Counted from the stretch's first letter, positions 8,786 to 18,621 are shown. The stretch is DNA of 43,010 nucleotides from Scytonema sp. UIC 10036 (GCF_009725235.1 NZ_WJFC01000108.1:1-43010); one strand, 5' to 3'. A program made the numbers and translations. The notes: a model not told the origin generated them from the letters alone.

Positions 8786-8917
8786 AAGTCCAGCGCGTTT
8801 CAGAGAACCATCGGCATATAACTCTAGTGGAATAAGTTCAAGCCTACCGTTAACTTTAACTTGGCTGTAGACAACTTTTACAAGTGGCGATTGGTTTTGA
8901 TTATAACGTAAAGACAT
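8771..8917 (-). CDS. Small 48-residue protein of unknown function
   Basis: ATG at 8917 is preceded by AAGGAGA with good spacing. The product begins MSLRYNQNQSPLVKVVYSQ and continues with a polar, beta-strand-like sequence (VKVNGRLELIPLELYADGS) and no membrane segment or cysteine. The final residues TSDQ and the TGA come from the tandem repeat, so the original C-terminus was probably near AGL. A clear terminator follows (8656-8689), and the gene stands alone, divergent from the GH15-like gene. I do not recognise the family. The evidence for a gene is the ribosome binding site, the terminator and normal codon use, not homology. Confidence 0.6.
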   Translation of the reverse strand: MSLRYNQNQSPLVKVVYSQVKVNGRLELIPLELYADGSLKRAGLTSDQ

Positions 8918-9274
8918 GGTTTGCTTCTCCTTTATATATAATTAATTGATAGGTGTCTTCATAGACTTATAACTTATTTATTTTGTTTCCCGAACAATTT
9001 TTATTGGCTTATATTTTTGTCCCGATCTATAGATAACAGAGGGAGTATAAAGATAAAGATAAAGTAGACTACTAACTGATAAAGATTTGAAAAAATCTTC
9101 AATTTAGAGTATATTTTTCTCAATCGTAGAAAACCAATGAATCAAAAACGAAAAACTCGTCTCCAACTCACGATCTCCCAAGCCAATACTCTGGTTCAGA
9201 ACTGGTTTTGGTTTGGTGACATCATTTACTTCACAGCCTAATGGTGCTATTCCGAAAACCAGGATAAGACAAGT
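8918..9274. other. Divergent intergenic region
   Basis: AT-rich spacer between the divergent 48-residue gene and the GH15-like gene, with an AGATAAAGATAAAG stretch near 9050-9064. It must carry promoters in both directions, but I cannot assign one with confidence. Confidence 0.5.
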
Positions 9275-12200
9275 ATGAAAACAGATGCTCAACTGCAAAC
9301 TCGCCTTGATTCTTATTATCAACAAATCAAGACAATTATCCTTGCCCGTCAGAACCCAATGACTGGATTGCTGCCAGCGAGTACAGCAATAACCGCCCAC
9401 GGTGATTATACGGATGCTTGGGTACGCGATAACGTTTACAGCATTCTGGCAGTTTGGGGTTTGGCGCTAGCATACCGAAAGGTTGATGAAAGCAAGGGAC
9501 GGACTTATGAGTTAGAACACAGTGTTGTTAAATTAATGCGGGGACTGCTGTTTGCCATGATGCGGCAAAGTGCCAAAGTCGAGCAATTTAAGCACACTCA
9601 AGCTCCCTTAGATGCTTTACACGCCAAATACAACACGGCGACTGGTGACATTGTTGTTGGTGATGATGAATGGGGACATTTACAACTGGATGCAACATCA
9701 ATCTTTTTGTTGATGTTGGCACAGATGACGGCTTCTGGATTGCAAATTATTTACACTTTTGATGAAGTCAATTTTGTCCAAAACCTGGTATATTACATTG
9801 GAAGAGCTTATCGTACTCCAGATTACGGTATTTGGGAGCGAGGTAATAAGATCAATCACGGTAATGCTGAATTAAATGCCAGTTCCATAGGGATGGCAAA
9901 AGCCGCCTTGGAAGCTATCAACGGTTTAGATTTATTTGGCGTTCATGGTTGCCAAGCATCAGTTATTCACGCTTTGCCTGATGAAATCGCCCGCACTCGG
10001 ATTACTCTAGAATCTCTGTTACCTAGAGAATCCGCTTCAAAAGAAATTGACGCAGCATTGTTAAGCATAATTAGTTTTCCTGCGTTTGCAGTAGAAGACG
10101 CGCCGTTGCGAGAGCGGACTTACAACGACATTATCAACAAACTTGAAGGAAAATACGGCTGCAAGCGATTTTTGAGAGATGGACACCAAACAGTTTTGGA
10201 AGACACAAATCGCTTGCACTACGAACCTTTTGAACTCAAACAGTTTGAAAAGATTGAGTGCGAATGGCCTTTATTTTTTACCTATCTCTTTTTGGATGGG
10301 TTGTTTTGTGGCAAACAAGAGCAAGCTAAATACTATCAAGAGCGTTTGGAGTCTTTATTAGTTGAGCGAGATGGCTTGCTCTTGTTACCGGAATTGTATT
10401 ATGTGCCAGAAGAGTCAATAGAAGTAGAAAAGCAAGCACCTCACAGTCAGTTGCGTTTACCTAATGAGAACATTCCTCTTGTGTGGGCACAAAGTTTATA
10501 TTTTCTCGGTCAAATGTTGAGTGAAGGTTTGATAGCTGTTGGTGATATCGATCCTTTGGGAAGGTATTTGTACATAGGAAAAAACCAGAGACCTTTAGTT
10601 CAAGTTGCCCTGATTGCAGAAGATGAAGATTTACAAGCAAAACTGGCAGTTCATGGTATTGAGACGCAAACACCCAAGCAAGTAGAACCCATTCAAATCA
10701 GGCAAGCAATTGACCTTTCAGCGATGTATACCCAAATTGGGCGGAACGATAAATTAGGTTTAACGGGGCGTCCAATACGACGGCTGAGAAGTTTAACAAC
10801 ATCTAAAATTTTTCGCATTCGCGGTGAAACGGTTGTCTTTTTACCTTCGTTTTCCGACTCTCAAGTGTTCTACTTAACTCTGGATTACCATTTTTTGGTG
10901 GATCAGATCAGAAGTGAACTAGCGTATATGCAAAAATACTGTACTGAGTTGGGACGACCCACGATAACTTTAATGTTAACTCACACCATATTAGAAACAG
11001 GGAGTGAAGCATTACTGTCGCTGATGCAAGAACTAAAGGACGGTATTTGTAATGGTGTTCGGGTAAAATTAGGGCGGCTCAATCAGTTAATGCTAACTGC
11101 TGCAACTCAAAGAATTGATGTTCTCCAAGACTTTGAGTTTTCTCAATCATCAGTGCAAAATGCTATGCCTCGCTGTTCTTATTTAGTTTACAATCCACAG
11201 AAAAACTGGCAGTTGGGTCATATACGAGAGTTTCAAGTGGAGTGTGAAACAGATCTTGGATTGTTGCTTGTTTCCTTGCGATCGTCAGAAAATCTTTACG
11301 AGCAGATCGAGTTGTTACAGACTTTGACTCGTTTGCAAGGGCTGGAGTTTGATACTGGTTTTGGCGGACCGGGACGTCCCGTGACTGTGGGCGATCTGCT
11401 AGATGAAGTGTATACAAAAGCCGGAGATGCAGGGATTTGGGCAGTTGTCCGTCGCGCTGCTGGATTACGACAAATGAGTGACATTGGCTTGTCGGATGTA
11501 GTGACTAGTATTTTAGTCCGTGGCAAGCAAATTGCAGTCGGTAAAGCTTACAGCGAAGATTCACTTATCACGCTTCCACTGTCTCACAGTGAAATTGTTG
11601 AGAAAATTAATATCTTTTGTCGTGAGGATATTCGCGATGGCGTTCTCACTCAAGAAATACTCATTTATTTGAGTGCCTTGATTAAAGCAGAGCCAGAACT
11701 TTTTCAAGGGCTGCTGACGCTAAGGATAGGGTATATTATCTTACTTATTACTAGTGAGTTGGCACGAGAGTTATATGTGACTCAGGATGAAGCATACGAA
11801 CACTTGATGCAGCTTTCTCCTTTTGAGGTGAAAGCGAGAGTGCGTCAGGTGTTGTATGAGTACTCTAGTATGAGCAATTTGTTACGTCAACAAGAGTCCT
11901 TACACGTTAAACAAAAAGAAAGCGATATTGATTGGGTGGTGCTACCAACTTTAGTTGATGAAATACAAGATGTTCCACCAGGGGGCTGGCGGCGTTTCCG
12001 TCAAGCCGAAGGAACAACCGGACGCGTGCCAAAAGACTTTTTTAAGCAGGTTTGGTTGGTTATGGGACACTGTAAAGGATTGGTCATTGGCGATAAATTA
12101 GAGCGACGCAATCGTTTGGATAGTGAAGAAATTTTGTCAGAAATGACTCCAGGGGAAAAGAACTTTGCCCTGCAAATCGAACATCTGTTGAATAAAATAG

Positions 12201-12490
12201 AAGCTCCTGAGTACAGGCAGGTATGTATTGAGACATTGATGGAATTGGCTGCGATCGCATCTAGTAATCCCAGTTTACAGATTGAAGAATACATAGTGCT
12301 AGATGTATTGATCGGTCACGCAGTACGGTTGGCATGGTTGGACAATCATGGTAATAGGCGCGATCGCTATGATGAGGACAAAGCCAGTGCGTGGCGATCG
12401 TTTTACAACACTTCCCCCAAAGAATGCGCTAGCTATATTGTCAAAGCATTCCGCTTCTTAACCGAATTTGGTCAAGATTTGGCAGCTTAA
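9275..12490 (+). CDS. GH15-fold protein related to phosphorylase kinase alpha/beta subunits
   Basis: 1071 residues. The N-terminal ~450 residues form an (alpha/alpha)6 glucoamylase-like domain with WVRDNVYSILAVWGLALAYR (residues ~49-68), the signature shared by GH15 and phosphorylase-kinase alpha/beta subunits; GDDEWGHLQLDATSIFL and KINHGNAELNASSIGMAKAA also fit. The C-terminal half matches the long alpha-helical part of the kinase regulatory subunits. Bacteria lack phosphorylase kinase, so the role is unknown: a hydrolase on oligosaccharides or a regulator of glycogen metabolism are both possible. No signal peptide, so probably cytosolic. The start follows a 357-bp spacer. No frameshift or break is visible, and neighbours give no functional hint. 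Confidence 0.85.
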   Translation: MKTDAQLQTRLDSYYQQIKTIILARQNPMTGLLPASTAITAHGDYTDAWVRDNVYSILAVWGLALAYRKVDESKGRTYELEHSVVKLMRGLLFAMMRQSAKVEQFKHTQAPLDALHAKYNTATGDIVVGDDEWGHLQLDATSIFLLMLAQMTASGLQIIYTFDEVNFVQNLVYYIGRAYRTPDYGIWERGNKINHGNAELNASSIGMAKAALEAINGLDLFGVHGCQASVIHALPDEIARTRITLESLLPRESASKEIDAALLSIISFPAFAVEDAPLRERTYNDIINKLEGKYGCKRFLRDGHQTVLEDTNRLHYEPFELKQFEKIECEWPLFFTYLFLDGLFCGKQEQAKYYQERLESLLVERDGLLLLPELYYVPEESIEVEKQAPHSQLRLPNENIPLVWAQSLYFLGQMLSEGLIAVGDIDPLGRYLYIGKNQRPLVQVALIAEDEDLQAKLAVHGIETQTPKQVEPIQIRQAIDLSAMYTQIGRNDKLGLTGRPIRRLRSLTTSKIFRIRGETVVFLPSFSDSQVFYLTLDYHFLVDQIRSELAYMQKYCTELGRPTITLMLTHTILETGSEALLSLMQELKDGICNGVRVKLGRLNQLMLTAATQRIDVLQDFEFSQSSVQNAMPRCSYLVYNPQKNWQLGHIREFQVECETDLGLLLVSLRSSENLYEQIELLQTLTRLQGLEFDTGFGGPGRPVTVGDLLDEVYTKAGDAGIWAVVRRAAGLRQMSDIGLSDVVTSILVRGKQIAVGKAYSEDSLITLPLSHSEIVEKINIFCREDIRDGVLTQEILIYLSALIKAEPELFQGLLTLRIGYIILLITSELARELYVTQDEAYEHLMQLSPFEVKARVRQVLYEYSSMSNLLRQQESLHVKQKESDIDWVVLPTLVDEIQDVPPGGWRRFRQAEGTTGRVPKDFFKQVWLVMGHCKGLVIGDKLERRNRLDSEEILSEMTPGEKNFALQIEHLLNKIEAPEYRQVCIETLMELAAIASSNPSLQIEEYIVLDVLIGHAVRLAWLDNHGNRRDRYDEDKASAWRSFYNTSPKECASYIVKAFRFLTEFGQDLAA

Positions 12491-12904
12491 TATTTGTGCT
12501 AGTGGTTCATATCACCTCGTTTCATATCACCTCGTTCCCAGCCTCAGGCTGGGAATGCCTTACACAAGGCTCCGCCTCCTATATCGTTTGGTCGCAATGT
12601 CTAAACTGTACGTTCGCTTATTTTGAGATCCAAAGGGGAATTAAAGCCTTAATGTAAAAGGAAAAAGAGGATTTTTACGTGAACCATTATTTTTGTGTAA
12701 AATTTGTGACCATTCAAAAAGGCTAAGAGAGGCGGTTATTTAAGCCGTAGGCATAGGATAAATCATAAAATGACCAAAAGCTCCTATGGGACTAAAAATG
12801 CCTGAATCCATTTCACAGCCTGAATTACAACCCCTGTAAAGCTTAATTAAATCTTGCGGTTAAAAATGAGCGAACGTACAGTCTAAAAATCCGTTAATAA
12901 AGAA
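12491..12904. other. Intergenic region with one palindromic repeat
   Basis: Holds the TCGTTCCCAG-family repeat at 12530-12580. I see no coding frame or clear regulatory site in the remainder. Confidence 0.6.
12530..12580. repeat. TCGTTCCCAG-family palindromic repeat, copy 1
   Basis: CTCGTTCCCAGCCTCAGGCTGG type hairpin (CCCAGCCT/AGGCTGGG), then AATGCC and GGCTCCGCCTCC. Other copies: 20118-20170, 20258-20358, 33869-33943, 36314-36342. Confidence 0.9.
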
Positions 12905-13306
12905 TTATTTTGACTTTTTAGGAATAGATTCAGGATCGCGAACTTGCGGTAAGTTCTCTAAAATTGCCGTCAGTATAGAAATACCAGTATCCAAATCGGA
13001 GTCAACCAACACAGCAGTAACAGGTGTGGCAACGATTGGTTCAATCAATTCTTTGATGCGTGGCTTGAGTAGCTCGTGTAACTCCGAGCGAAATTGCTTC
13101 GCGGACTCTATGCGATCTGCATCAAGCAAGGTTCGTTCTGCGGGAGCTAATGTGTCGTGCAGAATCACTACAACTCCATGGTGAAGGATTTGGCAAACTA
13201 CTTTGGAAGGACGTTGCCCTACGTATTCTCGAAAGAAGGCTTGTAGTTGTTGAGTGATAGTACGTTCAACCTGGGCACAAGTGGGTTTAGTTAAGGACAT
13301 AGCCAT
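12905..13306 (-). CDS. DUF2294-family protein
   Basis: 133 residues. It matches DUF2294 in its layout: VERTITQQLQAFFREYVGQRPSKV near the start, a middle ILHHGVVVILHDTLAPAE, and ARI/KQFRSELHELLKPRI helices. No membrane segment, so cytosolic. The family is widespread in cyanobacteria and Firmicutes with no settled function. The start could be the ATG at 13306 or the second ATG two codons later; neither has a clear ribosome binding site. It is divergent from the hybrid histidine kinase gene across a 340-bp spacer, which does not prove a link. Confidence 0.8.
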   Translation of the reverse strand: MAMSLTKPTCAQVERTITQQLQAFFREYVGQRPSKVVCQILHHGVVVILHDTLAPAERTLLDADRIESAKQFRSELHELLKPRIKELIEPIVATPVTAVLVDSDLDTGISILTAILENLPQVRDPESIPKKSK

Positions 13307-13645
13307 GGGGTATCAAGCTTTTTCGAGTGAATTTCATCTATCCTAAGATGGATTATGAATTAACTGCACTAATATAGCAATAGATGGAGTTGCTAAATAG
13401 CTTCTTCCTGTAGTATGAGATATATTATAGGGTCAAATATTCCACATTCTAGCGTCAAATAACTAGCCAACTGCTAGCTTTCAAGTAGCCCAAGCGCATT
13501 TGCCTAGTTTAGATGGAAGCGAGCCAGATTCACCGACGTTTTTGTGTTTGGGAATGCCTCGTTGATGCTGTGAATAGCTCTAAGCTCTTTATTGGGTTGA
13601 AGCGGCTATCAAGTGTTGCAGATCTTTAAGAGGCAGTTGGTGTCG
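13307..13645. other. Divergent spacer before the histidine kinase gene
   Basis: No gene, repeat or clear promoter could be supported. It presumably carries both divergent promoters. Confidence 0.5.
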
Positions 13646-16192
13646 ATGAACTTACATCATCCAGTAAATATTCTGATTATTGTTGATAATCTGACAGATT
13701 GTCACACTTACCGACGCTATTTATTGCAAGATCCAAACTGTCAGTATAATGTGCGAGAAGCAGCATCAGGAAAAGATGGGTTAGCCTTGTGCGCTCGGAT
13801 GTTGTTTGATGCAATTGTTGTGGATTTTCCGCTTCCTGACCTTGACAGTTTGGAATTTTTTACAGAGATCGAGAGACAAGCGAGACACCTTTCCGACAGC
13901 GCTATACCAGTCATCTTATTAGTAAAATCAGAGAAGAAAGCAGTTGCTATCCAAGCCATGCAACTTGGCGTGCAAGACTACATAATTAAAGAGCAAGTCA
14001 ATCGCGAAGTTTTTCTATCAACTGTTTCTGGAGCGATGCTGCAAGGCAGCCGCTACGCGAACGCAAATTTTCGCCCTAGAAATGGTAGATTAAATGATGG
14101 CTTTTTTGTTAAGTGGTCTAATAGTAAAAAGCAGGAGTTAGAAATTTCCCAGCAACAGGCAATAGTCTTAGGACAGCAAACGAGTTTACTAAATGATGTG
14201 AGTGAAACAATTTTAGAACTCGATCTCGAGACCAGTAAATACAAGCAGATAGAAGATGATTTAGCACAAACAAAAAGTATCTTGCAATCTGTTATTGAAG
14301 GGATATCAGATATCGTTTTTGTTAAAGATTTACAAGGGTGTTATGTCCTAGCCAACGATGCTACAGCTTCATGGTTGAATACTACAGTTGAGGCAATGCT
14401 TGGTCAAGATGATACTGCTTGGTTTCCTCCAGATGTTGCTCAACGCTTAATGCACATAGATCGGCAAGTTATTCATACTGGAAAAAGTATGACCTATGAG
14501 GAGCAAGTTCCCAGACAAGGAATGATGCGATCGCTACTGACAACTAAGTACCCGTGGCGCGATGCACGAGGAAACATTCTAGGAGTAACAGGGATTTCAC
14601 GAGATATCAGCTCTGGCAAACAAGCAGAGGAAATGCTCAAGCAACGCGACTCAGAATTTCAAGCTCTAGCAGACAACGTGTTGCACCTGTTTTGGACAAC
14701 TCGCCCTGATGGTTATCACGAATATTTCAATCAGCGTTGGTACGAATATACTGGATTAACGCCAGAACAGTCACGCGGATGGGGCTGGAGTCACCTGTTA
14801 CATCCAGATGACCGACAAAGGAGTTTGGAAATTTGGCATCAGTCACTGCGTACAGGTGAAAATTATACCATAGAGTATCGATTTCAACGAGCAAGTGATG
14901 GACAATACCGTTGGTTTTTAGGTCAGGCATTTCCTTTACGAGATTCCAATGGGCAAATTATCAGGTGGTTTGGCTCTTGTACGGACATTCACGAGCAAAA
15001 GTGCGCGACTGAAGAACGCGATCGGGCGTTGGAAAGAGAACGCTTGGCTCGCGAGCAAGCAGAAGTTGTCAACAGTCTTAAAGACGAATTTCTCGCGATA
15101 CTTTCTCACGAGTTGCGATCGCCACTGAACCCCATTCTAGGTTGGACGCAACTTTTACAAAATCACCAGTTGAGTGAAGCCAAAACTAAACAAGCTCTAG
15201 CATCAATTGAGCGCAACGCCAAACTTCAAACTCAACTAATAGACGATTTACTAGATATGGCTAGGATTTTGCGTGGAAAATTGGCGTTGGATCTCGTTCG
15301 AGTCAATCTCGTTTTTGCGATTGAAGCTGCTATTGAAACCGTTCGCAAAGCAGCAGATGACAAGTCAATAGCGATTGAAACAAAGTTAGAAAATATTGGG
15401 CAAGTATTAGGCGATACAGCTAGGTTACAGCAGATTATTTGGAATTTACTTTCAAATGCAGTAAAGTTTACCCCAAAAGGCGGACGAGTCGAAATTAAAC
15501 TCCAGCACCTTGGCGATTTTGCCCAGATCTTAGTTAGCGATACGGGTAAAGGAATTCCGCCTGAATTTCTGCCGCACGTATTTGAATACTTCCGCCAGGG
15601 GGATGCTTCTATAACCCGTCAGTACGGTGGGCTAGGGTTGGGGTTAGCTATTGTTCATCACCTTGCAAGCGTACATGGGGGTACGGTAACAGCCGATAGT
15701 CCTGGAGTTGGGCAAGGAGCTACTTTTACCGTAAAATTACCGTTGTTAAAGAATAAAATTAATACAATAGATGAAGCAAGTCAACTTTCAAACAATCAAA
15801 TCGATCTCACGGAAGTACGGATACTTTTAGTCGATGATGAGGCAGATTCGCGACACCTTATCGCTTTCGTACTAGAGCAATATGGGGCTGAAGTTATGGC
15901 AGTGGCTACAGCAGCAGATGCATTAATTGCCCTTACCTCCTTCAAGCCAGATATATTGATTAGTGACATCGCAATGCCTGTAGAAGATGGTTACACTTTA
16001 ATGCGTCGCGTGCGATCGCTTCCTCCCGAACAAGGCGGACAAATTCCAGCAATTGCTCTGACAGCTTATGCACGAGAAGAAGATCGGCAAAAATGCTTTG
16101 CTGTGGGTTACCAGCATCATCTCTCAAAACCTATTAACTCTGCTACTTTGTTAGCGGCGATCGCGTCACTATTGTTGGCAAGCAAGCTTTGA
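13646..16192 (+). CDS. Hybrid sensor histidine kinase (REC-PAS-PAS-HisKA-HATPase-REC)
   Basis: 848 residues from the ATG at 13646, with AAGAGG upstream; a TTG 11 codons earlier is also in frame. Order: receiver domain (~8-125, likely phospho-acceptor Asp60 in VVDFPLPD), a coiled linker, PAS (~205-320), PAS/PAC (~335-450), HisKA with FLAILSHELRSPLNP (His488), HATPase_c with NLLSNAVKF, DTGKGIPP and GGLGLGLAIVHHL, and a C-terminal receiver (~725-840, Asp774 in LISDIAMP, LTAYA and the conserved Lys in LSKPIN). There is no membrane segment, so it is a soluble sensor; the input signal is unknown and no cofactor-binding residue is obvious in either PAS. No partner regulator is adjacent. The 3' end abuts a truncated Rpn-type gene with no spacer, so its last few codons may not be ancestral. 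Confidence 0.9.
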   Translation: MNLHHPVNILIIVDNLTDCHTYRRYLLQDPNCQYNVREAASGKDGLALCARMLFDAIVVDFPLPDLDSLEFFTEIERQARHLSDSAIPVILLVKSEKKAVAIQAMQLGVQDYIIKEQVNREVFLSTVSGAMLQGSRYANANFRPRNGRLNDGFFVKWSNSKKQELEISQQQAIVLGQQTSLLNDVSETILELDLETSKYKQIEDDLAQTKSILQSVIEGISDIVFVKDLQGCYVLANDATASWLNTTVEAMLGQDDTAWFPPDVAQRLMHIDRQVIHTGKSMTYEEQVPRQGMMRSLLTTKYPWRDARGNILGVTGISRDISSGKQAEEMLKQRDSEFQALADNVLHLFWTTRPDGYHEYFNQRWYEYTGLTPEQSRGWGWSHLLHPDDRQRSLEIWHQSLRTGENYTIEYRFQRASDGQYRWFLGQAFPLRDSNGQIIRWFGSCTDIHEQKCATEERDRALERERLAREQAEVVNSLKDEFLAILSHELRSPLNPILGWTQLLQNHQLSEAKTKQALASIERNAKLQTQLIDDLLDMARILRGKLALDLVRVNLVFAIEAAIETVRKAADDKSIAIETKLENIGQVLGDTARLQQIIWNLLSNAVKFTPKGGRVEIKLQHLGDFAQILVSDTGKGIPPEFLPHVFEYFRQGDASITRQYGGLGLGLAIVHHLASVHGGTVTADSPGVGQGATFTVKLPLLKNKINTIDEASQLSNNQIDLTEVRILLVDDEADSRHLIAFVLEQYGAEVMAVATAADALIALTSFKPDILISDIAMPVEDGYTLMRRVRSLPPEQGGQIPAIALTAYAREEDRQKCFAVGYQHHLSKPINSATLLAAIASLLLASKL

Positions 16193-16838
16193 GTTTCTAG
16201 AACCAACAGCACTTGCGGAAGAAAAATATAACTTACTCGTCTATCCTGTACTGATTAACATTCTCAAAAACACAGAGGACGATACTGCAATTGTCAATCG
16301 TTATGAGTCGAGCTTTGCCGGATTACAAGCTCGTCAAGATTATCGTGTGATTAATCTGTGGGAAGTTGATGTGGATATAGTTTTCGAGCAACCGCTACCT
16401 GCATTGCTGCCATTTGTGCCAATTCTCAAGGGCGGGGCAGAAGAATCGACAATTCAACAAGCGTTGCGACAATTGCGCGACAACGAGCAATTAAATCAGT
16501 TAGAAACAGTGCTGGCATTTTTTGCTAGCTTCGTATTAGATAGTGCGGTAGTACAACAAATCATGAGGTGGGATATGGCGGTTTTAAGAGAATCTCCCTG
16601 GTATCAGCAAATATTAACAGAGGGTGAAGTACGTGGGGAAGCACGTGGGGAAGCACGTGGGGAACGTAAAGGAATTATATCTGGGATTGAACTAGGGTTG
16701 GAAATCAAATTTGGTACTGAAGGGTTGCAATTGATGCCACAAATCTCTCAGATTACCGATCTGCAACAGTTAAAGAGTATTCAACAGGCTATCAAAACTG
16801 TGAACTCTTTAGACCAATTGCAGCGATTTATTTCGTAA
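16191..16838 (+). pseudogene. 5'-truncated Rpn-family (PD-(D/E)XK) nuclease/putative transposase
   Basis: The reading frame is open from the kinase stop codon onward: EFLEPTALAEEKYNLLVYPV and VINLWEVDVDIVFEQPLPAL match the middle of cyanobacterial Rpn/DUF4351-type proteins, but the N-terminal ~80-100 residues with the PD-(D/E)XK catalytic core are absent. The frame has no ATG until well inside; GTG at 16347 could give a 163-residue product. C-terminal features are intact, including a Gly-Glu-Ala-Arg run encoded by a 12-bp direct repeat (16628-16664) and the usual helical tail. I read it as the remnant left by a deletion or recombination that joined it to the kinase gene. Confidence 0.7.
16628..16664. 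repeat. 12-bp direct repeat inside the Rpn-type remnant
   Basis: Three copies of GTACGTGGGGAA/GCACGTGGGGAA read in frame as RGEA units. Similar RGEA/RGER expansions are common in this protein family. Confidence 0.85.
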
Positions 16839-17147
16839 TTATTGCGCGAGTGTACGGTTTGAATTGTTGGTTAAAGCTAATTTTTGAGTTCAATAAGAAG
16901 GGAACAGGAAACAGGGAGGAACGACCTGTTTCCCTTTGAACCAATGCTGTTTACCTCCTTGTTCACGAAGGCTGAAACCCTGTTTTTTTCTTTTATTTCT
17001 AAAAGTTTGTGGTTTACTGAATGTTGGGTTTCGTTCCTCAACCCAACCTACACAATATATTTGGCGATTTAAGATTTACTTTATAAATGACCTTTCATGT
17101 CATAAAATGTGGCGCAGGCGGTTTTGTGAAAGCCGCTTCTACTTAGC
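16839..17147. other. Intergenic region with a hairpin and a dispersed repeat
   Basis: GGAAACAGG near 16908 pairs with CCTGTTTCC near 16927, forming a 9-bp stem. The inverted TAGGTTGGGTT-family copy follows at 17021-17051. No gene seen. Confidence 0.6.
17021..17051. repeat. TAGGTTGGGTT-family repeat, copy 3 (inverted)
   Basis: ATGTTGGGTTTCGTTCCTCA then ACCCAACCTAC, the reverse complement of the copy at 8355-8384. Confidence 0.85.
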
Positions 17148-17963
17148 TTATCCATTTGTAAAAGTGCTAAATTTATGTACGGCTTTGACTAAATCGTCTG
17201 GTGTTCCTATATCTAAATAAGTTCCATCGGGAAATGCTTCTGCTTCCACATGAAAACCTTTTTCAATAGCAGATTGAATAATATCGCCAATAGGTATTTC
17301 TGGTAGTTGTGATAGAAGGTTACTTTTTGCCTTGAGAGGCATGAGGTACTCGTGTAAAAATAGTGTGAAAGCTGGTGTCCAAACTGCAATACCCCACATA
17401 TAACGCAGTTGCGATCGCTTGGGTTTTTCGACTACAAGATGAACTCTACCCATATCGTCAAACTCAACCATTCCCGCTTTATGAGGTTGATGCGTTGGAA
17501 ATAATCCTAAGACGACATCAGCACCACTCATTTCCAAGCGCGAGAGTACTCGTGCAAAAGCGTCTTCGGGTTGAAACAAAATATCGGGAAAGCCTAAAGC
17601 AATTATGGCATCTTGAACAAACGGGTACGCCTGATCCAAGGTGAAAGGGACTCCATATGGTAAACCCATTATCAGGTAACCCAAGTTCATGGAAAGCATA
17701 GTGCCATCACCAAAATATGCCGGGATATCCCACTTACCGGGGCGCAGTATAAAATATGCTTTATCAATACCTGCTATCTGCATTTTTTCTAGCAAGTATT
17801 GAGAAACGACTTTTGGTCGCCAATCCTGTTGGTTCCCGAAGTCTTGAAAGCCAATAGGATACAACTCTTTACTCAGTGGTAAAGGAGAAATTCGCTTTGC
17901 TTGTCCACCGGCTGGCAATAGTCCGATAATTTGGCGCTTGTTCATAGGCGATTGAATTTCCAT
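17148..17963 (-). CDS. Sugar-phosphate nucleotidyltransferase (RfbA-like)
   Basis: 271 residues from the ATG at 17963; the frame extends 32 codons further upstream but that part is unlike the family, and an ATG at 17945 (MNKRQIIGLLPAGG) is equally possible. The Rossmann-like NTP-transferase start IIGLLPAGGQAKRISPLPLS and the following KELYPIG correspond to the GGxGTRLxPLT...K signature, although the glycine-rich loop is altered (GGQAKRISPL). Later parts (ADVVLGLFPT, VVEKPKRSQ, GTYLDIGTPDDL) fit the family. The enzyme would activate a sugar phosphate to a nucleotide sugar; substrate not readable. It is followed by no partner biosynthetic gene. Confidence 0.78.
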   Translation of the reverse strand: MEIQSPMNKRQIIGLLPAGGQAKRISPLPLSKELYPIGFQDFGNQQDWRPKVVSQYLLEKMQIAGIDKAYFILRPGKWDIPAYFGDGTMLSMNLGYLIMGLPYGVPFTLDQAYPFVQDAIIALGFPDILFQPEDAFARVLSRLEMSGADVVLGLFPTHQPHKAGMVEFDDMGRVHLVVEKPKRSQLRYMWGIAVWTPAFTLFLHEYLMPLKAKSNLLSQLPEIPIGDIIQSAIEKGFHVEAEAFPDGTYLDIGTPDDLVKAVHKFSTFTNG

Positions 17964-18095
17964 GATTATACTTTTGCATAATCTATAGCCACAATGCCTA
18001 GTCGTCCAGTAACAAAAAAATATCCCTCCCCAAGAAATACTGTTCCAAGCAGCAGTCAAAGGAAGGGTTGCGAAATTTTTATCCTGAAACAGACA

Positions 18096-18410
18096 CTATT
18101 TAACAGAAACAGCATCAATATCTATTGTTTCTGTAGTGGAAGTAGAATTTTCTGCGGTACTAGCTGCTTGAACGCCATCTTGAGTCTTACGGGCTTTAAA
18201 GCCTTCTATCAATATCTGGGATACCTCGGAAACCAGTAGAGTTAAAATCACTACATCGTCCAGTTCTCCCAAAACTGGAATGAAGTCAGGAGCAATATCA
18301 AATGGGCTGACAACGTAAAGTAATGTTCCTAAAACGATCCACCAACGATACTTTGGATTGCGTAGTGTATTGCGATACCAGCTATAAACTGATTGAATGG
18401 AAAAGTTCAT
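18096..18410 (-). CDS. YkvA-family (DUF1232) membrane protein
   Basis: 104 residues. Contains the DUF1232 core with a membrane segment, WWIVLGTLLYVVSPFDIAPD, then FIPVLGELDDVVIL, the hallmark SPxDxxPDFIPxxGxxDD pattern. The C-terminal ~30 residues are Ser/Thr/Glu-rich and probably disordered. The ATG at 18410 has GGAGG eight bases upstream. Function of the family is not settled. It lies 132 bp upstream of the nucleotidyltransferase gene on the same strand and may share a transcript. Confidence 0.85.
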   Translation of the reverse strand: MNFSIQSVYSWYRNTLRNPKYRWWIVLGTLLYVVSPFDIAPDFIPVLGELDDVVILTLLVSEVSQILIEGFKARKTQDGVQAASTAENSTSTTETIDIDAVSVK

Positions 18411-18621
18411 ATTTTTATCCTCCAGTTACCTTTAATTCTGGCAAGATATGCCCTAGATTTCCTGTGGGAATAACCGCCCTAGTTTTTCTGGAATATGCTA
18501 CATAACGTGTTACTACTTACCACTGATGTTAACAATTAGTTATTGAATTTGTACATTAATCTCTAAAATAAAAGTGCTTTGGGAATAGATACATTATCCT
18601 AGGATGGAGGGAGCAAAAACT

